A DNA stretch of 64,000 nt from Candidatus Hydrogenedentota bacterium. GTDB lineage: Bacteria; Hydrogenedentota; Hydrogenedentia; Hydrogenedentales; CAITNO01. The stretch lies in assembly GCA_012730045.1 (NCBI GenBank), contig JAAYBR010000082.1, positions 1 to 64,000 of the forward strand. The letters are read 5' to 3'. The notes beneath the pieces were generated by a model. It had not been told where the DNA came from and did not search any database. It saw only the letters and a program-made list of their open reading frames with translations. The position numbers and the translations under genes are program-made. Of the stretch, positions 52,516 through 61,175 are shown in pieces (position 1 is the first letter of the stretch; every line of letters starts with the position of its first letter).

Positions 52516-53301
52516 ATGGGATTCGAAAACCTGCTGGCGTTCATCGTCTTCATCGTGATCGCCGGAGTGAGCATGGCGCAGAAGACACGCGAGGCGCGCA
52601 AGAAGGCCGAGGAGGAGAGCCGCCACCTGGAGGAGCTCTCCCGGCGGCCCGAGCTCCCCGAGGCGACGCGGCGCGTCCTTTACGGAGAGGGCGGGGAGGC
52701 CCCCCGGCCCGCCGGCCCCCCCCCGCACACGGATTTGCCGGAGGCCACCCGCCGCATCCTCTACGGGGACCGGTCGGAAATCCCCACTGCGCGCCCGCGC
52801 GGAGTCACAGCGGCACCCGTTCGTCCCGTGGTGGTGGCCCGGCCGGCGGCCCCTCCCGCGCCGCCGAACAGGGTGCCCCGCAACCCCGAACGTCCGAACA
52901 GCCCACCCGTCCGACAACCTCAAGGGAGGCCCCAGCCGCGCCCTGTGGGCATGCCGCGGCAGGGCACTTCTCCAGTGGCGCCGGTTCGTCCCGCCGTCCC
53001 CCCCCGCGGAATGGCACCGGTTCCCGCCATGGCCGCGCAAATGCGTGTGGCGGGGGGAAGACCGGACGAAACCGCCCGGGCCCAAACGAGGCGGAGTGAG
53101 GAACGCGAACAACGCCAGGCCCAGGCCCGCCGCGAGGTGCAGGTACGGGCCATCCGGGCGGCGGACCAGAGGAACCACCGCCTTTTTGCCGGCGGCAGGG
53201 CGCTGGGCAGGGCAATCGTCCTGCGAGAGGTGTTAGGCCCGCCTCTCGGTTTGCGGAATTCGCCCGCACCCGATTCGAGGAACGCCCCCACCTATTGGTA
53301 A
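52516..53301 (+). CDS. Membrane-anchored Pro/Arg-rich protein with duplicated LPEATRR motif
   Basis: The 261-residue product has one N-terminal membrane helix (FENLLAFIVFIVIAGVSMA), a short charged coil, and a long disordered Pro/Arg-rich tail. The motif LPEATRRxLYG occurs twice, at residues 47-57 and 74-84. The two copies use different codons at 7 of the 10 shared residues, which argues that the peptide is under selection. The start ATG at 52516 has AAGGAGG 6 nt upstream; an ATG at 52510 overlaps that sequence. It closes the floA operon and may link the microdomain to a partner. Family unknown. Confidence 0.75.
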   Translation: MGFENLLAFIVFIVIAGVSMAQKTREARKKAEEESRHLEELSRRPELPEATRRVLYGEGGEAPRPAGPPPHTDLPEATRRILYGDRSEIPTARPRGVTAAPVRPVVVARPAAPPAPPNRVPRNPERPNSPPVRQPQGRPQPRPVGMPRQGTSPVAPVRPAVPPRGMAPVPAMAAQMRVAGGRPDETARAQTRRSEEREQRQAQARREVQVRAIRAADQRNHRLFAGGRALGRAIVLREVLGPPLGLRNSPAPDSRNAPTYW

Positions 53302-53312
53302 TATCATTTTTG

Positions 53313-53363
53313 GCAGGATGAACGCCGTTTGTTCGCAAACAGGCGTTCATCCTGCTCTTTTTT
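53313..53363 (+). terminator. Strong intrinsic terminator with UUCG tetraloop
   Basis: A 14-bp perfect stem (53313-53326 with 53342-53355) contains a second 5-bp hairpin GTTTG-TTCG-CAAAC and is followed by TCTTTTTT. It ends the floA operon. Confidence 0.93.
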
Positions 53364-53374
53364 GCTGCGGGGGA

Positions 53375-53404
53375 TTGCCAAAAAAAGACGATTCGTGGTA
53401 GATT
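53375..53404 (+). promoter_or_regulatory. Promoter for the prepilin-like gene
   Basis: TTGCCA (53375-53380) and TAGATT (53399-53404) are separated by 18 nt. Transcription would begin near 53411, giving a leader of about 84 nt. Confidence 0.5.
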
Positions 53405-53494
53405 ATTTGTAGAGCAGATTACCGAAAGGGACGTGATGCGTTGTTTGGTGTCAGAACGCGGGAAGTCTCCCGCATACCCAAAAGGAGCGGCGTC

Positions 53495-54385
53495 ATGAAA
53501 AAAACAGGATTCACGTTGATCGAGTTGCTCGTGGTCATCGCCATCATAGGCATTTTGGCCGCCATTCTGCTCCCGGCACTGGCGCGGGCGCGGGAGGCGG
53601 CGCGACGGTCCAGTTGCCAGAACAACCTCAAGCAGGTCGGGCTGGTGTTCAAGATGTATGCCAACGAGTCAAAAGGGCAGTCCTTTCCGTTGGTTCACCA
53701 CCGCGGCGAGGATGATTCCGTGCCGGGCGAGCCGTGCATTGACCCCGGTGTTGACTTCATGATCCAGGGCGAGACGGTCTATCCAGAGTACCTGACCGAC
53801 CCGAACATCCTGGTGTGCCCGTCGGACGCGGACGGAGCGGAGAGTTTCGCCTCCGGAAGATGGCACATTGACGGGAACCCCCAGAACCCCGTCAATCCCT
53901 GCCGGTTTGACTCGCTGTCCTATGTGTACATCAGCTGGGCGCTTCAGGATGTCTACACCGGGCCGCTTGACCCCAACTCGCCCGACATCCCCAACACGCT
54001 CATGGGGGCCCTCGGGGCCGGTTACCTGAACTTCGGCCTGGCCTCGTACCTGCAGACGGTTCAGGATGAGGTGGACGAAGGCAATTTCAGCATACTGGAC
54101 GGCGACATGACCCTGCCCGCCCCGGACGGCCGCACGGTCCACCGGCTCCGCGAGGGCATCGAGCGGTTCTTCATCACGGACATCAACAATCCGGGCGCCT
54201 CGTCCCAGGCCCAGAGCGAAGTCTATGTGTTCTGGGACACCGCCAGCGTGAAGGCGGACAACTTCAACCACATCCCCGGCGGGTCGAACGTCCTGTACAT
54301 GGACGGGCATGTGGAGTTTGTGCGGTTCCCCGGTCCGGCAAAGAGCCCCGTTTCCAGGGCCTTTTCCGTGCTGACCGGCGGTTGA
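53495..54385 (+). CDS. Prepilin-type N-terminal methylation protein with H-x-DG C-terminal motif
   Basis: The 296-residue product has a classic type IV prepilin/pseudopilin leader: [20 protein letters not shown] with E at position +5 after the cleavage site, then a helix continuing [17 protein letters not shown]. The C-terminus has [18 protein letters not shown], the processing-associated H-x-DG motif, with ten residues between H and D instead of the usual nine. Such proteins are very abundant in planctomycete-like genomes. AAAAGGAG precedes the ATG. An in-frame upstream ATG lies before the leader and is not used. Confidence 0.92.
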   Translation: MKKTGFTLIELLVVIAIIGILAAILLPALARAREAARRSSCQNNLKQVGLVFKMYANESKGQSFPLVHHRGEDDSVPGEPCIDPGVDFMIQGETVYPEYLTDPNILVCPSDADGAESFASGRWHIDGNPQNPVNPCRFDSLSYVYISWALQDVYTGPLDPNSPDIPNTLMGALGAGYLNFGLASYLQTVQDEVDEGNFSILDGDMTLPAPDGRTVHRLREGIERFFITDINNPGASSQAQSEVYVFWDTASVKADNFNHIPGGSNVLYMDGHVEFVRFPGPAKSPVSRAFSVLTGG

Positions 54386-54414
54386 TCCCCCGGCCTGACC
54401 GCGCGTGAGTTCCC

Positions 54415-54455
54415 GCGGGGGGCGTGTCCGGCGACACGCCCCCCGCTTCTTTTGT
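54415..54455. terminator. Bidirectional terminator between convergent genes
   Basis: GCGGGGGGCGTGTC (54415-54428) pairs perfectly with 54433-54446 over a CGGC loop and is followed by TTCTTTTGTT. It lies between the prepilin-like gene and the metallophosphoesterase gene. Confidence 0.9.
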
Positions 54456-54461
54456 TGGGGG

Positions 54462-56252
54462 CTACGGAAGGGTCAGCCCGCCTGCCGTATCGGCCAGCAG
54501 GAAGCGGAAAAACCAGTCCCCGCGGTTGTTGGTCACTTTCACCACAATACGGTTCGCGCCCGCGCGGAGACGCACCGGGACGTACACAAACCCGCCGGGG
54601 GCGGAGAGGGCCTGGGCCTGCTCCACCAGCACGCCGTCCACATAGAGTTGGGCGTAGTTGTCCGCATAGAGCAGGGCGCGGGTGGAAAGCTCCCCCGGGG
54701 AAACGACATCGAAGGCGAAGAACGCGGAGGCCAGGTCGGCGGTCCCCATGAGGGCGTTGCAGTTGACCAGTCCGGCCGCGTTTCCCGTGGCGGGACGCCA
54801 CTGTTCCGCCGTATCCCCGGCCGGCGGCCCCGCCTCGTGTCCCGTTGGGGCGAACAGCTGCGGCCAGGCCGTTCTGGGATCGTCCCGCATTCCCTTCTCG
54901 TCCGCCATGGGGCCGATGGGAACCGGGCCGGCAAACCGCCACTGGCGCACCGCGCGCCACGCGTCCCCGGGGTAGATCGGGACAACGGGGGCCTGCTCCA
55001 TCCGCATGGCCTCGTTTTCGAGCCAGGCCCCGCCATGCAGCACCTCGTGCGCCACCGGCGGCGGGAAGGGCAGGGCGGCATTCGAGACGGTGAATGCCAG
55101 GGGAAAGGTGTGCCGCTCCCCGGGGGCCAGTGCCTGTTCCACGACGAGTTCCCCGTCCTCCAGCCGGGCCGCGCGGGTTTCCCCTGCGGGAGTCCATCCG
55201 GAGCCGTGGGGAAGCGCCACACGCACCCTTACCGTGATGGGAACAGGAAATGGGTTGACCGTGTCGGCCTTTCCGCTGACCCCCCAGGCACCCTCCTGGG
55301 CGGGGCGGGGAGGCTCTTCTGCGGCAAGCACGAGCAGGTTTTCGATTTGTTTCCGGAAACGCAGGGGGGATTCCTCCGGGTCGTGGCGGGTTCCGTCCGG
55401 CTCCACGATTGCATAGGTGACAGCCGTTTCTGACACGGACACCTCCGCATACCCATGATAACAGCCGTAAATCTTCGCATTGCTCAGGTGTATCCCGCCT
55501 CCCGTGGCATTCTGGATCACCAGCAGAAGGTTGTCCCGGCGTTCGGTGGCAAGGTAATGCTCATGTCCCGCAATGACCGTGCAGGGGCGGTCGCCGATGA
55601 GGGCAACAAGTTGCCGCCAGTCCTCCTCAAACCGGGGGTCGCTCCACATGGGTTTGTGAAAGAAAAGAAAGGTATGCGGTGCGCTGCGATGTTTTGTGAG
55701 CGATTCCGCGGCGTAGAAAAACATCTTCTGCCAGATGGGGCCCCGCCCGTCAAAGCGCTCCTCTTCCGTGTTCAGAACCAGAAACAGGCAGCCCTTGTGG
55801 GTGAAGGAGTAATAGGTGTCCCCGAGATCCTCCCGCCAGAACCCGTGGCAGGCGGTGTTGGCGATGTCATGGTTTCCGGGAACGAGCCAGAGGGGGGCGG
55901 TGAGCCGCGAGGCATGCGCCCAGTATTCCCGCCACTGGGACTCCCACAGGGGCCGGTCCTCCATGTGGCCGGGAATATGGTCCCCCGTGGTGATGACGAA
56001 ATCGTGGGGCTTCGCGTTGATGGCGTCCACCGCCCGGTCAAACAGGGGCCAGTTTTCCTCGCCGCCACTGGTGCGGTCGCCGAGAATGGCGAAGGTGAAG
56101 GGGGCGGCGGCTTCCGCAGTGTCTGTCCAGGCGGGTCGGCGTGGATAGCGCGGGGCAGTCGCGGCATCACCGGCAGCGTTGGCGGAAGCGCAGACCGACC
56201 CCATGATGGCCAAGAGAAGGAAGACCAAACGGGGCTGTGGGCGGGATTTCAT
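54462..56252 (-). CDS. Exported metallophosphoesterase with C-terminal beta domains
   Basis: The 596-residue protein has a signal peptide and a calcineurin-like phosphoesterase domain (residues about 50-290) with the motifs FAILGDRT, TTGDHIPGH, VPGNHDIAN, FFHKPMWSD and IAGHEHYLA. These coordinate two metal ions. After that come two beta-rich domains (about 310-440 and 440-596; the last looks like a galactose-binding or carbohydrate-associated sandwich, SAFFAFDVVSPGELSTRALL). Substrate may be a phosphorylated sugar or nucleotide. ATG at 56252 has AAAGGAAT upstream. Confidence 0.88.
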   Translation of the reverse strand: MKSRPQPRLVFLLLAIMGSVCASANAAGDAATAPRYPRRPAWTDTAEAAAPFTFAILGDRTSGGEENWPLFDRAVDAINAKPHDFVITTGDHIPGHMEDRPLWESQWREYWAHASRLTAPLWLVPGNHDIANTACHGFWREDLGDTYYSFTHKGCLFLVLNTEEERFDGRGPIWQKMFFYAAESLTKHRSAPHTFLFFHKPMWSDPRFEEDWRQLVALIGDRPCTVIAGHEHYLATERRDNLLLVIQNATGGGIHLSNAKIYGCYHGYAEVSVSETAVTYAIVEPDGTRHDPEESPLRFRKQIENLLVLAAEEPPRPAQEGAWGVSGKADTVNPFPVPITVRVRVALPHGSGWTPAGETRAARLEDGELVVEQALAPGERHTFPLAFTVSNAALPFPPPVAHEVLHGGAWLENEAMRMEQAPVVPIYPGDAWRAVRQWRFAGPVPIGPMADEKGMRDDPRTAWPQLFAPTGHEAGPPAGDTAEQWRPATGNAAGLVNCNALMGTADLASAFFAFDVVSPGELSTRALLYADNYAQLYVDGVLVEQAQALSAPGGFVYVPVRLRAGANRIVVKVTNNRGDWFFRFLLADTAGGLTLP

Positions 56253-56343
56253 GGCGGGGATTCCTTTGGCGGGCGGTTGTCAGCCGGCACCCAACGCATT
56301 ATGGGGAACCCGGCCGCTGCCGCTCAAGCCCGGCTTGCCACCC

Positions 56344-57186
56344 TCACGAGGGGGAATAGAAGGGGCAGGGGGCAAAACCATCCTCGGTGTTCGGGGCGGG
56401 GCCGTAACATCCGGCGTTGTAGAACTGGATGACGCGGAGCAGCTCCGAGAGGGAGACAGCCCAGTCCTGCGGGGCGTAGTCGGCGCTGTGCGCGGGGCAG
56501 GCCGCGTCCCCCGGGCCGGGGGCAAACCCGTCCTCGGTGGCGGGGTCGCAGTGGAAGGACCCGGTATTGTAGAACTGGATGATTCGAAGCAGTTCCGAGA
56601 CGGAAACCCGCCAGTCCGCAACATAGTCCCCCGAATGCTGTCCCCCGGGATCGGCAATGGTCACGCCGGGGCCCTCAAACGCGAGGGAAACCGGCAATGC
56701 ATCGGTTCCCGCAGCGCTCGCTCCGGGGCCCTCCGAATAGCCGCCCGCGGCGCCGGAGGGGGTGTTCGCGGCAAGCCGTGTCACAACATGGAAGAGCACC
56801 CCCTGGGGAAGGGGGACGTCGCCGCCGTAGACCGCCACCCGCGCAACGCCGTCCGCCAGACGGAAGGAGAGGCCCTTTCCAGCGGCTTCGAGGCCGTCCG
56901 CAGGCAGGACATCCCGTATTTCCATCCAAGGGGCGGAGGCCTCCAGCACCACCACGGCGGTTGCGGGGACATTTGCCGGGTCCGGGGGAATGTGGAGAGA
57001 CACGGGAACGGCGGCCGCCACCCCGGCGGGGAACGTGGCCGGCCCCGCCGAAAGCACGGGGACCGCCTTCGTCTCCGCAGTAATCCCCTCAGGAACGCCC
57101 CCCAGCATGCCAAAGGCGGCCATTCCCGCGAGAACGCCCGCGACCATGCCGGCCACGAAGCGCAGTTGTGTTTTCCAGAGGGCCAT
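56344..57186 (-). CDS. Exported protein with two pseudo-dockerin EF-hand-like repeats
   Basis: The 280-residue product has a signal/anchor region (residues about 8-35), a cohesin-like beta region (about 40-180, with AVVVLEASAPWMEIRDVLPA) and two tandem repeats of about 48 residues. Each has a DYxxxDWxVSxSELLRxIQFYN core, a Cys pair region and TEDGFAPGP, in the manner of dockerin calcium loops but with non-canonical spacing. ATG at 57186 is chosen because the signal begins there. It may bind calcium or a surface partner. Function is not established. Confidence 0.75.
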   Translation of the reverse strand: MALWKTQLRFVAGMVAGVLAGMAAFGMLGGVPEGITAETKAVPVLSAGPATFPAGVAAAVPVSLHIPPDPANVPATAVVVLEASAPWMEIRDVLPADGLEAAGKGLSFRLADGVARVAVYGGDVPLPQGVLFHVVTRLAANTPSGAAGGYSEGPGASAAGTDALPVSLAFEGPGVTIADPGGQHSGDYVADWRVSVSELLRIIQFYNTGSFHCDPATEDGFAPGPGDAACPAHSADYAPQDWAVSLSELLRVIQFYNAGCYGPAPNTEDGFAPCPFYSPS

Positions 57187-57222
57187 CACACCCGCTCCAG
57201 ACGGGGCCAATCCCCTGCCCGA

Positions 57223-57231
57223 AGTATATCA
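57223..57231 (-). promoter_or_regulatory. Extended -10 promoter for the pseudo-dockerin gene
   Basis: TGATATACT reads 57231-57223 on the minus strand, identical to the element at 43663-43671. Transcription would start near 57216, 30 nt before the ATG. Confidence 0.55.
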
Positions 57232-57308
57232 CGAAGCCTGCGTGGCAAAAGAGGAGGGCGGACGGGGCAGGTGCTCCGTCCGCCCGAAAAAGGCGCTTTG
57301 TCGTCCCC

Positions 57309-59240
57309 CTAGTCCTTGCTGGGAAGGTCGGAGGCCGGGTGGTCGTAGTCGTTCTTCTCGTAGTCCCGGTATTTCGGCGGGATCGGGTTCATGCACTCGC
57401 TGGCCAGCCAGTTGAGCTTGCCGTCCATGAGCTCCGCGCCGACTTTCTTGTACATCCGGTTATGGTTGCACTTGACGGCCCTGAAGTTCATGGCGATGCG
57501 CTTGCGCGCCTCCTTGCAGAAGAGGTCCGCCAGGTCCTGCGGGGTCTGGTCCGCCGGATTGAGCCCGAGCAGGTGCTCCGCATAGGCCAGGGACGAACCC
57601 ATGACGAAGAGGTCCGTGCCGATGTCCACGAAATTGGCAAGAATCAGCTGTTCGTACTCCATCTTGGCCTGGTACTTGCCCATCGTGTGGAAGAGGGTGC
57701 GGGCCAGTTTCTTGGCCGTTTTCGCCGCGTAGGAAAGGTGCGCGCGGTTGGCCCCGTTGAGGTTCTTGCAGGCCAGGCTTCGCGGCGGCATCCAGGTGCT
57801 GGGATACCATTTCACGTAGAACTTGGCCGCCTTCATGAGGAGCGAAACCTTGCCTTCCTTCTGGCCCGGCTTCGGCATGATGAGGGGCATGACCAGCTTA
57901 TAGTGGGTGTCCAGGGCCTCGCGCGCCATGATCAGGTGCATGACCTGCGAGGAGCCCTCGAAGATGCGGCCGATGCGCATGTCGCGGAAGACCGTCTCCA
58001 GGGCGGAGGGGCGGTCGCCGCGGTTGTACAGGGAAAGGGCCGTCTCATAGCCGCGGCCGCCGCGCACCTGCATGTAATCGTCCAGCATCTTCCACAGCGT
58101 CTCGCTGCAGTAGTATTTCGCGGCCGCCGCCTCCAGGCGGATGTCGGTGTTCTGACGGTCGGCGAGGGAGCAGGTCAGGGAGACCATGGACTCCATCGAG
58201 AACAGGCTCGCCGCATAGTTGGCGATCATCTTGGTGATGGACTGGTGCTTGCCGACGGACTGGCCCCACTGCACGCGGCTGGTGGCCCACCACTGGCATT
58301 CCTCCAGGAAGGCCCGGCCGGCGCCGAGGCCCGCGGCGGGAAGGCCGAGACGGCCGACGTTCAGCGTGGAGAGGGCGATCTTCAGGCCCTGCCCGGGCTT
58401 GCCGATCATGTTCTCGGCGGGCACCTTCACGTTGCGCAGCACCAGGGCCGCGTTCGCGATGCCGCGCAGGCCCATGAACTCGCACCGGCGGGCCCGCTCA
58501 AAGCCGGGCATGTTGGACTCGACCACGAACGCCGTGATCTGGGGAATCTTCTTCCCGCTAGCCAGCACCTTGTCCGGCGTCTTCGCCAGCACCACGATGA
58601 GCGTGGTCAGGTCGTCATAGCCGTTCGTGGTCCAAAGCTTGTCCCCGTTCAGGGTGTAGTAGGTGCCGTCCGCGCTCGGCTCGGCCACGGTGATCATCTT
58701 GGCGGGGTCCGAGCCCACGTTGGGCTCCGTGAGGGCGAAGGCGGAGATTTCGCCCTTTGCGAGGCGCGGCAGGAAGCGCTTCTTCTGCTCGGGGGTGCCG
58801 AACTCCTTCAGCGGCTGCGGCACGCCGATGCTCTGGTGGGCCGACAGGTAGGTGACCGTGCTGGAGCAGTAGCTGCCCACCACGCCGAGCACCCGGGCAT
58901 AGTTGGAGATGGACAGGCCGAGACCGTCGTACTCCTTGGGGATTTTCATGCCGAAGAGGCCGATGTCGGCCATGGCCTTCAGGGCCTCGCGGGGGTACAC
59001 GCCCGTGCGGTCAATCTCGTAGGGGTCCACATGCTCCTCAAGGACCTTCTTGACCTTCTCAATGTACGCGTCGCCGATCTTCTTGTCCTCGGCGTCCTGG
59101 GCCGGAAAGGGATTGATGAGGTCCCAGCGGAAGTCGCCCTTGAACAACTCTGCGGTGAAACTAACGGCGTCCCATTCCGCCTGACGCGCGTCCTCCGCGA
59201 TCTGCATTGCGACGTCTTTGTCTTTGTTTTCTTCGGCCAT
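57309..59240 (-). CDS. Acyl-CoA dehydrogenase with C-terminal extension
   Basis: The 643-residue enzyme has the ACAD blocks FALTEPNVGSDPAKM, YTLNGDKLWTTNG, GLRGIANAALVLRNVKVP, GRGYETALSLYNRGDR and the catalytic Glu in RIFEGSSQVMHLI. The C-terminal about 200 residues form the extra helical domain seen in very-long-chain-type enzymes (ACAD9/VLCAD). It oxidises acyl-CoA in beta-oxidation with FAD and an electron-transfer partner that is not in this window. ATG at 59240 is preceded by GAGGGTGAAAG. Confidence 0.93.
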   Translation of the reverse strand: MAEENKDKDVAMQIAEDARQAEWDAVSFTAELFKGDFRWDLINPFPAQDAEDKKIGDAYIEKVKKVLEEHVDPYEIDRTGVYPREALKAMADIGLFGMKIPKEYDGLGLSISNYARVLGVVGSYCSSTVTYLSAHQSIGVPQPLKEFGTPEQKKRFLPRLAKGEISAFALTEPNVGSDPAKMITVAEPSADGTYYTLNGDKLWTTNGYDDLTTLIVVLAKTPDKVLASGKKIPQITAFVVESNMPGFERARRCEFMGLRGIANAALVLRNVKVPAENMIGKPGQGLKIALSTLNVGRLGLPAAGLGAGRAFLEECQWWATSRVQWGQSVGKHQSITKMIANYAASLFSMESMVSLTCSLADRQNTDIRLEAAAAKYYCSETLWKMLDDYMQVRGGRGYETALSLYNRGDRPSALETVFRDMRIGRIFEGSSQVMHLIMAREALDTHYKLVMPLIMPKPGQKEGKVSLLMKAAKFYVKWYPSTWMPPRSLACKNLNGANRAHLSYAAKTAKKLARTLFHTMGKYQAKMEYEQLILANFVDIGTDLFVMGSSLAYAEHLLGLNPADQTPQDLADLFCKEARKRIAMNFRAVKCNHNRMYKKVGAELMDGKLNWLASECMNPIPPKYRDYEKNDYDHPASDLPSKD

Positions 59241-59277
59241 TTCTTTCACCCTCTTGCTGGTTGCGGTTTCCGTATAC

Positions 59278-59322
59278 CTAACGTACGGTAGACATCCTAG
59301 CACAAAGCGGGGTTTCCCGCAA
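59278..59322 (-). promoter_or_regulatory. Promoter and palindromic operator for acyl-CoA dehydrogenase
   Basis: TTGCGG (59322-59317) and TAGGAT (59299-59294) on the minus strand have a 17-nt spacer. A 14-bp palindrome CTAACGTACGGTAG (59278-59291, one mismatch pair) overlaps the predicted transcription start, which suggests control by a repressor such as a TetR-type fatty-acid regulator. No such regulator is seen in this window. Confidence 0.5.
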
Positions 59323-59358
59323 GTGTTTTTGTCAATTTTCTCGGTTCAGGGCCGGCGC

Positions 59359-61080
59359 CTACCTCGCCCGCGCCGCCCGGCGGCGTGTCAGCAGCAGCAC
59401 ACCAAGGAAAATCCCGGCCACTGCCGCGTCACTCCCGTATGATACGCCTTCGGTCGTACCAGCGCAATTAAGGAATCCGGTCCGGAGTCCCGTGCCGGAA
59501 AGCGCGTGTTCCACCGCAGCCAGTTCCCCCGCCGTGAACCGGAGGGTGGCCGCATAGTCGCCCCCCTTCTTGCCCGTGGTCAGACGCACCGTGATCACCG
59601 CCGACTGGCCCGCCGTCAGGCTGAAGTCGCTCGCCCCCACGAAGGAGAAGGCCTCATCGCCGCTCAGGCTCGCCACGCCGGTCAGCGTGCCCCCGCCGGT
59701 GTTCGTGACGGTGAAGGCCTTGTCCACAGGGGTGGACACGTCGGTTTCCCCGAAGCTCACCGCGCTGGCGGTGGGCGACACCTGGAGCTTCGGCGGAACA
59801 ACCACCGTCACCTGTTTCTGCGCCGTCACCGCCGCGCCGATGCCATCCTGCCGTTCTGCGGTGGCCATCACGGTCCACGCGCCCTCCGGCAGGCTCACCT
59901 GGCCCGGAAACTCCCCGTCGTAGTCGGTCGAGACGCCCTTGCTCTCGCCGTTGACCGAGTAGGTCACCCGGACATTCTTTGTGGGGAGGCAGTCCTCGAC
60001 GGTGTTGAACGTGACGGCGGCGCCGCACGCCACCTTCACCGTTGCGGTGGTGCCCGTGACGGTGTCCTCAGGGAGGGATAACGTGACAGACGCCAGGGGA
60101 CAGCCGCCGTAGTTCGGCGAGGCGGCGGCGGAGACATAACCCAGGTCAGCCAGCGCCCCAAGGTCCACCCCGGAATAGGCGCGCTTCATCACACCGGGCA
60201 GATAGGCGGGCTCCATCACCGCCCCGCCGGGCACCGCCCCCTGCGTCCAGTGCTGCAGACTGCTCCCGGACAGGAAAGGGGAGGGGGAATATATGGGAGG
60301 CAGCGTCCCGCCAAAGGCCGCGGTGGCGGCCGGACCGCCAAACACAACAGCCCCGCTGGTGAGCGCGGCGGAGTTTCCAACGAAAGTCCCAGCGTCAACC
60401 AACAACAGAACAGGGTTGCCGGCAGCGAGGAGGTTGTCGAGATTCGTGTAAATACCGGCGCCCTGAGTGCTTGCCCCGCTTGCTCCCACAAAGGTGCTGA
60501 ACCCCAGCCCGTGGGTCATTTCATGGAGCATCACGGAGCGAAGGTCCACTTGGTCGGCCGCAGGCGGATTCAGGGAGGTGTTCCAATTCCACCCCCAGTC
60601 AAACACAAGCACCATCTCGGCGTAGCCGGCAAAAGGTTTGACACCTTCGGTCAGCCGGCGAAACACGGCCCCGTTTCCGGCGGGACTTCCCCAGAGCGTG
60701 CCCCCCTGGGCGAGTGCTCCCCCTCCGTCAAACTCAGACGGCTTGAGCATAAGGTCAAACTCGCCGGATTCATTCAAAACATCCAATAGGTAGACCAGTG
60801 TTTCCTCCAGCCGGTCCATGCGCTCCGTTCCCTGGCGGAACCCGACGCCTTCGGCGTCCTTGCTGTACACGTTGACCGCCATGGCGTTCGCCTCAAGGGT
60901 GGAGAGCAGCGTCGCCCCCGCCAAGAGGGCGTCTGCGGCCAAGTCCTTCTCCGGCCCCTGCGGACCGTCCGCCAGGATCAGCACCGGTGTTTCGGACTCC
61001 GCCTGCGCAAGACCCTGCCCGTGCAAGGCAAAAACCAACGCGGCCAAGCAGGCCGTTGTGCAAAAAAAAGGGCGTTTCAT
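59359..61080 (-). CDS. Secreted metalloprotease-like protein with surface-sorting tail
   Basis: The 573-residue product has a signal peptide. The catalytic part (residues about 50-320) contains HEMTHGLGF with H186, E187 and H190, the HExxH zinc motif; the third metal ligand is not obvious. Residues about 330-430 carry a beta module with VTYSVNGESKGVSTD, and about 435-535 a choice-of-anchor-D domain (FTVTNTGGGTLTG). The tail has FLNCAG (C539), a short Gly/Ser linker, a hydrophobic helix and TRRRAARAR. This module order equals that of the 6628-11259 surface protein. GGAGAG precedes the ATG. Confidence 0.85.
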   Translation of the reverse strand: MKRPFFCTTACLAALVFALHGQGLAQAESETPVLILADGPQGPEKDLAADALLAGATLLSTLEANAMAVNVYSKDAEGVGFRQGTERMDRLEETLVYLLDVLNESGEFDLMLKPSEFDGGGALAQGGTLWGSPAGNGAVFRRLTEGVKPFAGYAEMVLVFDWGWNWNTSLNPPAADQVDLRSVMLHEMTHGLGFSTFVGASGASTQGAGIYTNLDNLLAAGNPVLLLVDAGTFVGNSAALTSGAVVFGGPAATAAFGGTLPPIYSPSPFLSGSSLQHWTQGAVPGGAVMEPAYLPGVMKRAYSGVDLGALADLGYVSAAASPNYGGCPLASVTLSLPEDTVTGTTATVKVACGAAVTFNTVEDCLPTKNVRVTYSVNGESKGVSTDYDGEFPGQVSLPEGAWTVMATAERQDGIGAAVTAQKQVTVVVPPKLQVSPTASAVSFGETDVSTPVDKAFTVTNTGGGTLTGVASLSGDEAFSFVGASDFSLTAGQSAVITVRLTTGKKGGDYAATLRFTAGELAAVEHALSGTGLRTGFLNCAGTTEGVSYGSDAAVAGIFLGVLLLTRRRAARAR

Positions 61081-61175
61081 GGGGGACTCTCCAATGTTGC
61101 CACGCCGTCTGAAAGTTCTTATTGTAAACACTATTCGCTGGAAAAACTATACCCTGTTTTCCGAAAAAGGCGCGG

